Assembly (NCBI RefSeq): GCF_024362695.1
Contig: NC_065419.1
Location: forward strand, 8,804,678 to 8,868,677
Direction: 5' to 3'
Source of the DNA: Pectinophora gossypiella
Lineage: Eukaryota > Arthropoda > Insecta > Lepidoptera > Gelechiidae
Length of the DNA: 64,000 nt
Below are positions 12,012 through 23,085 of this stretch, in pieces. The notes under the pieces are model-generated. The model saw nothing but the letters and a program-made list of their open reading frames with translations, was not told where the DNA came from and ran no database searches. The position numbers and the translations under genes were made by a program. Positions within the stretch are counted from its first letter, which is position 1. Every line of letters starts with the position of its first letter.

Positions 12012-12488
12012 TATACGAGTGGTGGAGTGGTGAGTATCTACATCATCGCCCCTTTCGCACAATAACTTTACAAATTAGGAATGTTCGAGATCAACTTGAA
12101 TAGGAATGCGGAATTGAAATTATAACCGCAACCCACATCAAACGTCAGCAACACCACGGGTAAGAGCTAAGTACATACGTACCTTCTTACCTAATTATAC
12201 CGGCTCGAAACGGTAATGGAATTTCAAATGAGGCACATAATTTCTGCGATTCTCTCTTCCTTTGATTCTTAATTATAGTAATCTTGTTAGCATCTATTTA
12301 TGATATACATACATAACATAACATACATAAACAGGGGTATGGAGCATTTAAGATATAATGGACTTTTATTTTATTCATTATTATGCTATTTGTGGTCCAC
12401 TGGAAGCCCGTGTGGCTGTATGACACTTTGACAACTGAAAACGAGACTTTTTTCAAAAGTTCAAAACAAACTAAAGATATAATACATA

Positions 12489-12830
12489 CATACATACATA
12501 AACATAAACTGCCTACATACGTCCCACTGCCGGGTACAGGCCTCCCCTAAATCAACCGGAGGGGATATGGAGCATACTCCACCACGCTGCTCCACTGCGG
12601 TTGGTGGAGGTGTTTTTACGGCTAATAGCCGGGACCAACGGCTTAACGTGCCCTCCGAAGCACGGAATGATCTTACTTTTTCGGACAATCAGGTGATTCA
12701 AGCCTGAAAAGTCCTTACCAAACAAAGGACAGTCTCACAAAGTGATTTCGACAATGTCCCCATCGGGAATCGAACCCGGACCTCCAGATCGTGAGCCTAA
12801 CGCTCTAACCACTAGACCACGGAGGCTGTT
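12489..12830 (-). mobile_element. full-length tRNA-derived SINE with 15-bp target site duplication
   Basis: On the minus strand it starts with a tRNA-like head (CCTCCGTGGTCTAGTGGTTA, then GGGTTCGATTCCC, resembling pol III A and B boxes), continues through a body ('cctttgtttggtaaggac', 'cacctgattgtccg') and ends in 'gcagtgggacgtatgtagg' plus a tatg tail. The 15-bp direct repeat AAGATATAATACATA flanks it (12474-12488 and 12831-12845), showing target-primed insertion. Confidence 0.85.
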
Positions 12831-13196
12831 AAGATATAATACATATGGAAAAATTTATCCTTTTCAGCCCACATTTCCAGACACAGTTGTAGTTGAAGAA
12901 TGAGCCAAGGTTTAGATTTTAAAAGGACTTTCGGGCCTGAAGGCCATTACGAAGGAAAATGTATAAGATTTTAACCTTAATAAGTCAAACGGACGCAACG
13001 GTCAAACATTATTAAGGTAGTGAGATAATTCCACGTCCTACGTGTGACACTAATATGAAAGTAAAGTTGTGACTAGTTGGAATGTGTATTGGATTTGTAG
13101 GTTGTCTCTTAGTTTTGTAATTGGATTAGTAATACAAGACAAAGTTATTTATCTACAAGTCTTTATTATTAAAAATATTATTAGAAATGCGTTTTC

Positions 13197-13345
13197 GGAG
13201 GTATGTGACCTAACTTGTGTTGGGCTGGTTCTCCCTTCGCGGGTTAAAAGGTCCTACAGGCAGTCGCTTCTGTAAAACACCGGACCTGTCAAATCTTCAG
13301 GTTAGGTAAGCGGACCCTGTGAAAAACGGGATAATGCTGAGATGA
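13197..13345 (+). mobile_element. 3' tail of an RTE-like non-LTR retrotransposon
   Basis: Matches my recollection of a very common lepidopteran tail: 'ctggttctcccttcgcggg', 'acaggcagtcgcttctgta', 'cctgtcaaatcttcaggtta' and 'gcggaccctgtgaaaaacgg', ending in a 'gatgatgg' run. Only the 3' end is present. Confidence 0.5.
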
Positions 13346-13508
13346 TGGTGAATAGTCTCTATTATTACTATTAAGGCTCCAGCATGACCATTATTTTTGG
13401 AGCTGTAGTCTCCAAAATAAGAACAGCCCTGATGCTGTCCAACCTGCGATAGGAGACGAACAAGAAGAAAAAGAATTATTACTAATGATTCTCGCACATA
13501 AACAGCGC

Positions 13509-13862
13509 TCGATCAACCGGCGGAGAGGGTATGCAGCGTACTTTACCACGCCGAAACATGCTACTTTTCCGGACAATTGGGTGATTCAAGCCTGCAAAAT
13601 CTCATAAAATAATTTCGACAATGTCCCCATAGGGAATCGAACCCGTACCTCCAGGGTCCTGTTTAATAAAACTTACAATTGTAAATTACAATGACAATTT
13701 GATGTACATTGCGGAGCTTGTGTTCACAAATATTTTGCAGTTTCATATTAGCTACGTAATGAACATCAAATTGTCGTTGTAATTTACAATTGTAAGTTTT
13801 ATTAAACAGGCCCCTGATCGTGAGACCAACGCGTACGCTCGGACCACTAGACTACGGAGCCT
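13509..13862 (-). mobile_element. tRNA-derived SINE interrupted by a MITE
   Basis: Diverged member of the family at 12.5 kb: 'gacaatgtccccat' with 'gaatcgaaccc' (the complement of the B-box region) and 'ccactagactacggagcctg' (the complement of the head). It is split between the 'cctcca' and 'gatcgtgag' segments by the element at 13653-13815 and lacks part of the body. Confidence 0.75.
13653..13815. mobile_element. palindromic MITE nested in a SINE
   Basis: The ends AGGGTCCTGTTTAATAAAAC and its near-perfect complement GTTTTATTAAACAGGCCCCT face each other. The arms extend about 48 bp inward ('cttacaattgtaaattac' and its complement), leaving a loop of roughly 60 bp. Flanks 'cctcc' and 'gatcg' rejoin to the normal SINE sequence, so this inserted into the SINE. 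No clear target duplication was seen. Confidence 0.75.
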
Positions 13863-14137
13863 GTTCTGTCATTTTTAGAATAAAATTCTAATTCTAACCA
13901 TTGCGAGGAAAATCTTGGTCTATGGTTAGAATCACTGGACACAACCACAATTTTTGGTGTCGAAAGCGTGGATCGAACTTCTTATAAACCTATTTCACGA
14001 GAAAACCTTAAATTATACGGCATGAGGGAGCAGCTCAATAATGGAGGTTTGTTGTATGAGACTTCCGGCCAATTAGTTAATTCCATTTGCGGCAAATTTA
14101 TGATCAGTCAAGTCAAAAACCAAAAGTTTTATGTGAC

Positions 14138-14252
14138 CTCCACCTTCACCAAACCGCAGTGGAGCAGCATAATGGAGTATGATGCCCCACCGGTTGATTG
14201 AAGGGAAGCCTGTGCCTAGCAGTGGGACGACTATAGACTGTTTATGTTATGG
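14138..14252 (+). mobile_element. SINE 3' fragment
   Basis: 'aaaccgcagtggagcagca', 'ggagtatgatgcccc', 'cctagcagtgggacgacta' and 'ctgtttatgttatgg' match the 3' half of the SINE at 12.5 kb in the plus orientation. The head is missing. Confidence 0.65.
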
Positions 14253-15694
14253 ACATAAACAAAACTAAACGTGAATGTGAATCTTCAGTTTTTGAATCAT
14301 AGCTGTTTCCTGTCACCTCATCGCTATGCAAATATAGCCAAACCTCGTGACAGCCGGCCGATTGAAAACAAGATGTCAACGGGAAACGAGTACTCATCTC
14401 GGCCGGACGTCATTTCAAACTCATTTTCATAATTTCCAAAGGCTTGGACTTTCATTTGCAGAACTGGAGATTAGAGGGTTAGTTAGTTTGTATTTGAATA
14501 TAGACAACAATACTGTGATAGGTAATACTTCTGTTAACAATACTTACTGACGTTGTGAATAAAGTGATCCAAGTTGCATGCATATACCGAATTTGTATGC
14601 ATGCAAATTTCTCCTCCTTTCTTCTCCTAAAACAAAAATCTGAATGTTAGTTGCACTCCCGCTTCGAATATAGAACAAACCCTTTGTACCATCTGGTAGC
14701 TAGATTTTAAACATGCAAAATTCATTTGGAATAAAAACATCTGATTGGAAGATTTGAATTTCAACTAAGTATTTGGATCCCAATATTTCATTTTCTATTC
14801 GATTGTGTTCAGGCAGCGTTGGATAGACCTACGTATAGTTTCAAACGTTTCAAACGGATTGAAAAGTTATGATAGTGTTAAACCGTTTTGTATGTCTAAC
14901 ACTATATTGAACAATAATCTCTAAAAAATATCATTCTTTCGGCACTATATTTTTAGAAGACACTTTCAGTATTTGTGTAAGAACTTACGAGTGAACATCT
15001 TCTAATACATTTTTGATTAATGGCTTTTGTTTGATAACAATTCCGCCAGTATCATGCTTGAGAATAGAAAATCGGTTTCCTACAAAATATAAAGTCACAT
15101 TCACCTTCACCTTTCACCTTTGATTCACTGCAATCGGGTCTCGTTAATCTAAAATAAATTATTCAGCAAGTGATAATGGGAACAACCAAAACTCCTCTTA
15201 CATAGGACAACGCGTTGCATATTCATGATCAAGTTGACGAAGTACGCTTTCTACCGTGATGAAATGAACATCGTTGTACCTTTAGATTGTATGTTACATC
15301 AGATCTGGCCAATTTGTGGATTCCGTCTACCATTACCGACCAGTTTATGTATGCATGTGTATGTCATCATCATCAATTTAAGAGCCACGCTCTTGTCGGT
15401 ACAGCATTTCCATGCTACTTTTTAGGGACAAATAGGGCAGTGGTTTCCCTCTTGCCTTCTGTCTGTCTGTGTGTGTGTATGTATGAGATTGTTAACAGAA
15501 CACATACTAGTAAAGAAACACCCACTAACAAACGAAACAAAAGAGGGTCTGTACAAAAGGAAAACTTCATACTTATCGCTAATGATATCCTTATTGCAGA
15601 CATTCTGCTGTCTTATTCTGTAACTGTGACCATTGAATGGATGACATAGCCTTAAGGGAACGGTTAACACAGTTATGAAAATTCACGTTCTTCT
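14253..15694. other. intergenic DNA, nothing recognised
   Basis: AT-rich, with short chance frames only. The overlapping open frames at 15.2-15.7 kb lie on both strands over a '(tgtg)n' tract and show no domain or conserved motif. Confidence 0.45.
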
Positions 15695-15945
15695 TTCGCG
15701 TGGGTTGAGGTCAATGACCAACCTCATCAAACCTGGTGTCAGGGTTATTGTTGAACCGCCCAAGGCTCGTGGCATAGCTCATGTAATGACTATTAGTAAA
15801 TATTACTTTCGGACAATCAGGTGGTCATCCTGCAATGTCCTAACAAACCAGGGCTCACAAAGGGATTTTTGAGATATGTCTCCACCGGGATTCGAAGCTG
15901 GGACCTCCTGATCGAGCGCCCATCACTCAACCACTGGCCGTTACT
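15695..15945 (-). mobile_element. tRNA-derived SINE, second subfamily
   Basis: Minus-strand element. Head complement 'atcactcaaccactggccg' and 'ccaccgggattcgaagctggg' at the right, body 'tttcggacaatcaggtggt', and a 3' part containing 'aacctcatcaaacctggtg' and 'ggcatagctcatgtaatga'. It differs from the 12.5 kb family in its 3' half. Confidence 0.65.
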
Positions 15946-17683
15946 CTCGTTAATTTACGTTAGAATCCTGCTACTCCTACTGTCGCCTTTTGTCAGCTTA
16001 GAAACCAAAATTTAAGACGAAAGTATGCCCAATGGACCTTCCTTTTATGTTTCCATTCCTTTCCCCCCGAGCGGTATCTCACTAAACTGATTTATTCAAG
16101 CGCATCCAGTTCATCTCTCCATGGCTTTCTGAGTGTCTTTACTACGCATCAAAAGGGTATCCACTTCATGGCAGATTTGGGTCAATTGTTTAAATGCTTA
16201 CGGTAAACATAGCCAAAGTATTCCCTCACGAGTTTTGTAGGTTTTAGTCTTACATAATATTACAGATCGTTTCTGGAAAATTAGCTGTATGTAGTTAATA
16301 GAGAGATTGCGAGAGATAGGTCTATAGTTAGTCTACAGTTGGTCTAAGTTTCATGGTAATCTGTCTTCTTGAACTAATACTACTTTGTGAAGTAGGTAAG
16401 TTACACTTTCACAGCGAGTTTGATTGCTTGGAAGCTCTAGATTTCACTAATCTTTGTACTGTATGTAATCTAAGTTAGAAATCCTATGAGATATTTCCTT
16501 TGCATTTAGAGATACCTAATTCATGTGTGTATCATACTTGATATCACTCGAGTATATAAATGTGTTTTTCCTCCGTATATGAGATAAATAAATAAATATC
16601 AATGCAATGCTGTGGTACTTGTCGAAAAACATAACCAGTGAAACATTTTTTGTGCACTTTTAAACCGGACTAGTTTCTACAAGAAGGCCTTTTTGGCAAT
16701 TATTAATAGTAATAATAATAAATAACAATAATAATAATTTTTATTGCCAAAAAGTAGGTACAATTTTTTCCTTAAAATAGCTTAGTCTTGGACAATAGTA
16801 TAAAATGTATTTTTTTTGGTTAGTACGTATAGGAATGCTGATATTTTGTACACTGTGGGTATATTATAGTTTATTATGGAACACGACAGGCCTCAGAAAC
16901 CTACGGCCACTATTAAGTTGTTTAATTAAAAGTTTGTTGTTTCAAACTTGGAGTTCGTAACAGGAACAATTCTTCAAAGAAACTCCGAAGAACATAGTTT
17001 GTTATCAGGCCAATAATACTCGTATTTCATTAATACCTATTATAAGCTTTATTAAAAGTTTATCACTGTTGTTTTTAGTTTACGGACGCCGGAAGAAACT
17101 TTTAAACAGGTTAGGTTACCACTTTTGAATTTGTCTTCGAGTTCATGTAAAACAATATTATTGCACTCGATAGTAGGGATTTACAGGATTATTTGACTAT
17201 TAAATAATACTTGTACATGAATATATTATAATGGTACTTGTAAGATAACTCACGTAGGATTTACCTAACGTCGAAAAGATAGGTACTTAAATAAATTATG
17301 AAATATGGAAATATTCCTCTAACAGAACCTGAAACAATTATGATCTGACACAAGGCAGACAGTAAAAAGACGTGTGTCACTCGGGGACTCCCGCGGTAAA
17401 GCTATTTGCTTAGCATTTTTATCAACTTATGCAATTGTAATTATTTTATTTATGCAGTATTTTTTTTCCTTTGTTTTTTTTCGTTGATATTAATTCAAGT
17501 TACACGTTTTGAGTGTGGTGACCGATAAGAAATAATTAGTTTTTTCTTTTATTAAATAAATGAAAAGTTATTATTGTTCAAAATATTTTTATTGTCTTAC
17601 AATACATGTATGTTATTCAGGAATATTTATCAATGAAAGTATAAATAGTATAAAGTAATATTAACGAAAGCAAAAAAGTAACG
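15946..17683. other. intergenic DNA with one non-LTR tail
   Basis: No gene found. At about 16685-16765, 'ttattgccaaaaagtagg' next to an aat/ata microsatellite resembles the 3' end of a minus-strand non-LTR element (AATAAA followed by a simple-repeat tail). The rest is AT-rich unique-looking sequence. Confidence 0.4.
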
Positions 17684-18027
17684 ACTGTGTCTGGAAATGT
17701 GGGCTGAAAAAGGATAATTTTTTCCATAAGTATGTATTATATCTTAACAGCCTCCGTGGTCTAGTGGTTAGAGCATTAGGCTCACGATCTGGAGGTCCGG
17801 GTTCGGTTCCCAATGGGGACATTGTCGAAATCGCTTTATGGGACTGTCCTTTGTTTGGTAAGGACTTTTCAGGCTTGAATCACCTGATTGTCCGGAAAAG
17901 TAAGATGATTCTGCATTGGAGCAGCGTGATAAAGTATGCTCTATACCCCCTCTGGGTGATTGAGGGGAGGCCTGGTCCCAGAAGTGGGACGTATATAGGC
18001 TGTTTATGTGTATGTACGTATGTTATT
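17684..18027 (+). mobile_element. tRNA-derived SINE plus 64 bp of duplicated 5' flank
   Basis: The SINE runs from about 17750 (GCCTCCGTGGTCTAGTGGTT, 'ggtccgggttcggttccc') to a 'tatgtgtatgtacgtatg' tail near 18027, with a shortened body. The 64 bp before it (from 'actgtgtctggaaatgtg' to 'tatgtattatatctta') are also found, inverted, beside the SINE head at 12832-12895, so the homology extends beyond the SINE. Confidence 0.75.
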
Positions 18028-18976
18028 TTTTTGTTTAAACTACCAAAATCGATGAGCCAAATGTCTCCCGAAAGAGTTGTACTTCTAGTCTAGTCAAAAA
18101 TGTGTCAAGGACCTAAAATACGAAATAGTTACTAATTAATTAGAATACATTTTTTTACAAAACAGCATTGTGTAACCTAGTTTCAACGACATCAAGTCAA
18201 ATTGTTAGCTAAAAGTCGACAGAAAGCTTTTAAAAGTTACTAAAATAATACGCGTCGACCGTGTCAGAGATGGGACATAAAAGTTTTTACGACGAAGGAA
18301 AGTACGTGACCGTGTGATAGAAAATATAGATTCCCCGATGGATTGAGAATTCTTTAAGACGATTATCCATCGGCGAAGATGTTATTTACTCAATAACCTG
18401 CAAGTCCTATACTGCTGAAATTAGAATATATTTATTTATAAACTACAGCCACAGATTTTTTTTATTAATAGATTTGAGTGCGTTTGTTCACGATCCAGCC
18501 TGGTCTAAAGCAGCGATGTGGTTGGTCTGTGGAGCACGGAAATTAAAATAGTGCCTATTCACTCTCGCCTTGAAAATCCTTAAATTGTATGTATCGGGCA
18601 ACAATGAGGCAAGATGAGAATTCCATTTCTTTCTAAAACATGTTTATATATTTTAAGTTACGATATTTTGACTAATATACAATATGACAGTTACGGCGTA
18701 CATAACTTGTACAATTAAGGGTAAGTATTTAAAAATAAAATAAATAAAAATTACACAGGAAAGTAATTGTAATTAAGTAAATATAATTTTTAATTTAATT
18801 AACATCTGATGAGCTTTAAATTGAGAACTCAGGTTTCTGTTTGTTAACGTCACAAGCTTAATGGTAGAGGAAGGCATGGTAAGGAAACCTCCAGGTAAGT
18901 ATGTAGTAATTGGCTTGCAGGTAATTGGTGTCGGGTTCTCGTCAGGTTGGACAGGTTGACAATCGTTTCTTCGCAT
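18028..18976. other. intergenic DNA left of the giant LTR element
   Basis: AT-rich, no gene or repeat recognised. It ends in the GGGGG (18977-18981) that forms the left target duplication of the next element. Confidence 0.5.
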
Positions 18977-19049
18977 GGGGGTGTAACGCCCCCCCCCCTT
19001 ACATATATTACTTAAAAACCCCACACACTCAACTCCAATGACTAAACGA

Positions 19050-19066
19050 CCAGGATTCGACCCTGG
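19050..19066 (-). other. tRNA T-arm-like hairpin near the LTR end
   Basis: Minus strand CCAGG-GTCGAAT-CCTGG: a perfect 5-bp stem with a 7-nt loop, one base from a canonical TTCGAAT T-loop. It is preceded by 'taac' and followed by 'tcg', as in tRNA-His. It lies about 70 bp inside the LTR end next to the primer site. Second copy at 28324-28340. Confidence 0.6.
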
Positions 19067-19105
19067 GTTATAGTCAACTAAGTGAATAAATTGGCCATTA
19101 TTATT

Positions 19106-19165
19106 GTTGTGATCGTCTAGTATAAAGGTAGGACCTTATGTTGTGTTTTGTAGTAACTCAAATTC
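19106..19165 (+). other. degenerate tRNA-His-like sequence inside the LTR
   Basis: Plus strand, antisense to the element. GTTGTGATCGTCTAGT matches the 5' end and D-arm of insect tRNA-His (GCCGTGATCGTCTAGT). It is followed by GGTAGGACCTTATGTTGTG, corresponding to the anticodon arm with a GTG triplet, then GTAGTAACTCAAATTC for the variable loop and start of the T-arm. A 4-nt insertion in the D-loop and a lost T-arm make it non-functional as a tRNA. The same sequence is at 28380-28439 in the other LTR. Confidence 0.6.
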
Positions 19166-19863
19166 TTTTATATGAAGGTAGCTGAGTCAGATATGAATGC
19201 ATGTTATTGAGGGCATGTAAATAAAGAATAATACTAACTTAATATACTACATATATACTTAATAACAATACAAATAGGTTATAATTATGTCGCTATGGTA
19301 TATGAGAAAGTCAAGTAAATATCTAAGTAATAGGGCAATGGGATGTGAGATATTATAAGTATTTATAGTTTAAAAACAGTCAAATCAACGCCAAGCAAAC
19401 CTAAACTTAATGACACTGATTAAAGCTTATAATTAAACAAGAGAGACTTACAAGAAGGTAAGAAATTAGTTAGTTATTTAAAATATGTTTAGGAATTTGG
19501 CTTTATTATTGTAAAAGATCTAGGAACACAGGAAAAGGATTAGAATACCATACCAACAATCTAATAGTATAGGGTGCCGTTTCGAGCCCCGACCACGCTC
19601 ACCGGCGAATGAGGCCCTACCCTGATTTAGGCCCCTCTCCGAAAGAACAAATAGGTCTTTTTATGAAATGATAAGCACATAAATGTGACATATCAGGAGC
19701 ATTAGGTAAATAATTGGTAGGTAAAGGGAAGAGCTTCCCAACACCAATTTCACATATGTAAAAAAAATTATTTAAGTTAGACAGATTTACATCCAATCTA
19801 ACAACACAACTCATTGTGATGCATAGTTAGCACCATAGCCATGGCGCAAAAAGGTAAGTATGT

Positions 19864-20163
19864 GAGCGACTTAGCAACCGGAAGCCAATATGCAGCTACT
19901 CATCACTGTCCTCCCCCCAATACACCACAGTGCAAGAGGATCAACAGAAGCAGTGACTACCGAACTGGATTGACCCCAAATATACTAAGCAAAAGGTCCC
20001 TAACAAAACGAATGAGCGACTTAGCAACCGAAGGCAATACGCAGCTACTCATCACTGTCCTCCCCCCAATACACCACAGTGCAAGAGGATCAACAGAAGC
20101 AGAGACTACCGAACTGGATTGACCCCGAGTATACTAAGCAAAAATGTCCCTAACGTCCCTACT
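19864..20163. repeat. two tandem 150-bp units inside the LTR
   Basis: 'gagcgacttagcaaccg' begins each unit (19864 and 20014). Both continue through 'cactgtcctccccccaata', 'agaggatcaacagaagcag' and 'actggattgacccc'. They are nearly identical. The open frame across them is a by-product of the repeat. Second copy at 29138-29437. Confidence 0.85.
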
Positions 20164-21707
20164 ATGGCTTCAGCGGCATTGCAATAACACCAGCCATAGG
20201 AATAAGTATGAGTGTGAGATGGATGGTCATGAATATGATACCAACCATGAATCACAAGAATATATGCAGTCAAACTGGATGTAATTGTTATGCATAAATG
20301 CATTATTGCAATAATATTGCATGTTAGTAAGCAAACAAGTTGCATAGTGAAATTAGGCCAGGTAAACCCCTGGACAAGGTATAGGTTGTAAAGTTAGGTA
20401 TGTCACTAACTAGCAGCAGTGACATTAAGGTATTATCAGGTAAAAGAATAGTAAAATAACACAAATAAATTGTGTTGAATTGGTTTGTATATCAGTGTAA
20501 TCAAGCCAGGCAGGCCCGGACAATGCAAGTAAGTAAGTAAGAAGTCATGTTAAGTCACATAGGTGAAATAACAACACAGTTTCAGAGTATATAAGTTTAT
20601 TCATAAGCCATTATCAATACCATTACCTTCATCTCATGGTATCCAGACTTTTATAATTCAATTCAAATTAGTAATTAATTGTATTATTTACATGGCTTAG
20701 TAAGCCACAATAAACTGATAGGTCCAGAGTGGGTCATAATAAATTTACATTATAACACAAGAGGACAAAGTTGACCCATACCATACAATACTGATTATAT
20801 GGCATCGGCTAGAGTCTTCATACTCGAAAGCATCGCCACGCACAACCGCTCATCAGGAGGAGGCAATCCAACCTGACTATCCAAGTCGCAGCGCTGACTC
20901 GATACTGATTATCTAGCTTCATCTCATATTGGCGGATGGTCATCCTGTCCCAATATCAGAAAGAAGGTCATGGATAATAATATCTCACCGCACCACTCCT
21001 GTAGATAGCTGTATCTCCCAAAGCACCACTATAGAACAATCCAGAACCATGTTACAGTGGTAACAACAACTGTTCCTACAATTATTCTACATTGACACAG
21101 TGAGGTAGCAGGCCGTAAACCATAAAGGTTCACCCTGTGTAACTTCAGATTGGTTTTCGAATAGAATCCTCAGGGGAATTCTAACTACAATAAAACACAG
21201 CAAGATTACAATCCAACCTGGACCAACAGTCTAGGTTCACAATATAAGGTAAAAATCTAAATCCATGAGGTTACCTCTAAAACAAGGATACCTCATTCTG
21301 CATACTGATCTCCCCATCTCCAGGCAATAATTAATTATATTACCTCGAAATGTGAATCACAACACACAGAACTACAAGAAGAACATTTTTGTTCAGTCTA
21401 TGCGGCAATATGTACAATTTTCATTGTAAACATTGACACACAGCCCAAACATAACCAATAAGATAATAAAATCCAGTCAGAATATATCGCAAGCAGTCAT
21501 TCCCTACGCGTCAGTAAAGTGTCAGTCAAAAAGTTAAATAGATAAACATACATAAACTACATAAAATAACATAAATAATAACAAAACACAAACAAAGGTA
21601 AACAATCACAAGCAGCACATGATCCCTACGTTCGCAAGCTTCCCTACACACTTTTTACACATCCTACTCCTATCGGGCCCTATCTTTAGCGTAAAATTGT
21701 ACCTGCC

Positions 21708-21731
21708 GTCTGAGATCTGATGATCTCAGAC
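21708..21731. repeat. perfect small hairpin in the LTR
   Basis: GTCTGAGATC, loop TGAT, GATCTCAGAC. Ten perfect base pairs. Also present at 30982-31005 in the other LTR. Function unknown. Confidence 0.6.
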
Positions 21732-22090
21732 CTGTTTCCAACGATGCCTGTAAGAAAAAGGTAATTAGTACACCACACTTCCTATTTTAAACCTAACAAG
21801 GTCCCTACTGCGCACTACGCGGACTTTTGTCGGACAAAACCTACATATTTCACGTAATCTACGCACGGAAACTAATTCTAATCCCTATTCTAGCGCGGTA
21901 GACGACCAGCTACACCACGGAAGGTTCGAATAGCTGATTAAAGAGCAAATTTACATATTTTGACAAAATAATAATCGCGCACTGTAATCCTGAGCTACGG
22001 AGCTCTCAAAAGTCGCGACAGCTGGTAATCCAGCAGAATGGATCCCTACCAACTTACAGAATAGCTAGTCCGACTTGAAATTCCTAAACC

Positions 22091-22236
22091 GGCAGCACCT
22101 CCTGCTGTTCTTGCTCCGAGCGAAGTTCCTATCAGACCCGACAGCACCTCCTGCTGCTAATGCCACGAACGAAGTTCCTATCAGACCGACAGCACCTCCT
22201 GCTGTTCTTGCCACGAACGAAGTTCCCCAAAAAATC
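22091..22236. repeat. three tandem ~48-bp units inside the LTR
   Basis: Units start at 22091, 22140 and 22188 with 'g(g/a)cagcacctcctgctg' and end in 'cgaagttcc(tatcagacc)'. Each contains a small palindrome (AGCACCTCCTGCT). Second copy at 31365-31510. Confidence 0.85.
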
Positions 22237-22726
22237 GTGCAAAACCCCTTTTATACCCGTTATGCTCCCTCTCATCTATCAGGCAATCGCGATATTGCTA
22301 CCACTAGCGCCTCAAAAACATCCAAATGACATTTACCCGACATTGACAATCGAGGTATTTATTGAAAATCTCATACTTCCTATTGACATAAAAATATTCA
22401 TTTAATTTTATTTTTATTCTTAAGTAGACTATAATACTAATGATGTTATTTATTTAATCAAATTCTATTTAATTTATCAAATCAGAACTGCAGAATTTTA
22501 GATAAAAAATATATCCAATTTTGTAGAATTTCTAAAAAGCCAAACACTCGCTCGACCATTTGCCTGACGTTTCTCGCACACATCTGTAATTTACATAATC
22601 TACACAAACCAAGCTCCTCAACCTTATTGGCTGTTTCTCTGTGTACGCGAAAGTGGCGTGACTTCTAGATTGTTCTATTTTAGGGTCTAAAACGCGTACA
22701 ATACAATACAACACCTTGTCAACAAT

Positions 22727-23085
22727 CCAAAAACGGTTCCGTTTTTGGAGACAAAAACCATGAAAATACCTAAATTCCTCTATATCTCTTAAACTGTGAC
22801 AATTAGGTAGCTGAAACTTTCAAAAACAATGCATCTCCATTGCCATCACAACTACAAATTCAAAGAAACACAATAAATCAAACATTTAAAAAGATCCCCC
22901 ACTCTACAAACCCGATCCTCCAATGCATGTTTTGGCTTGTCATTAACAACGACAACATACTAGCAATATAAAATTCACGATCAACTCACGTTCATGTTTT
23001 TGTTCACTAAATGTTCTTTCAATCGTAGGCACGGAACCCCTCCAAATAATGCGATTCACACTTGGCATTATTTTAGTTTTACTTT
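22727..23085 (+). repeat. old dispersed repeat nested in the LTR
   Basis: Runs from 'aaaaacggttccgtttttgg' through 'ctgtgacaattaggtagctg' to 'aggcacggaacccct' and 'cgattcacacttggca'. It resembles a very common lepidopteran non-coding repeat whose end contains 'cggaaccct...gcgagtccgactcgcacttgg'. It is diverged, so it was captured by the LTR long ago. The copy in the other LTR (about 31996-32331) lacks 23 bp. Confidence 0.45.

Noticed and set aside
17750..17830. Functional tRNA gene on the plus strand
   Set aside because: The tRNA-like head continues into a SINE body shared with other loci, and the tRNA fold is imperfect.
19841..20122. 93-codon plus-strand frame, also at 29115-29396
   Set aside because: It spans the two 150-bp tandem units in the giant LTR and is antisense to the element; its open state follows from the repeat and no domain is visible.
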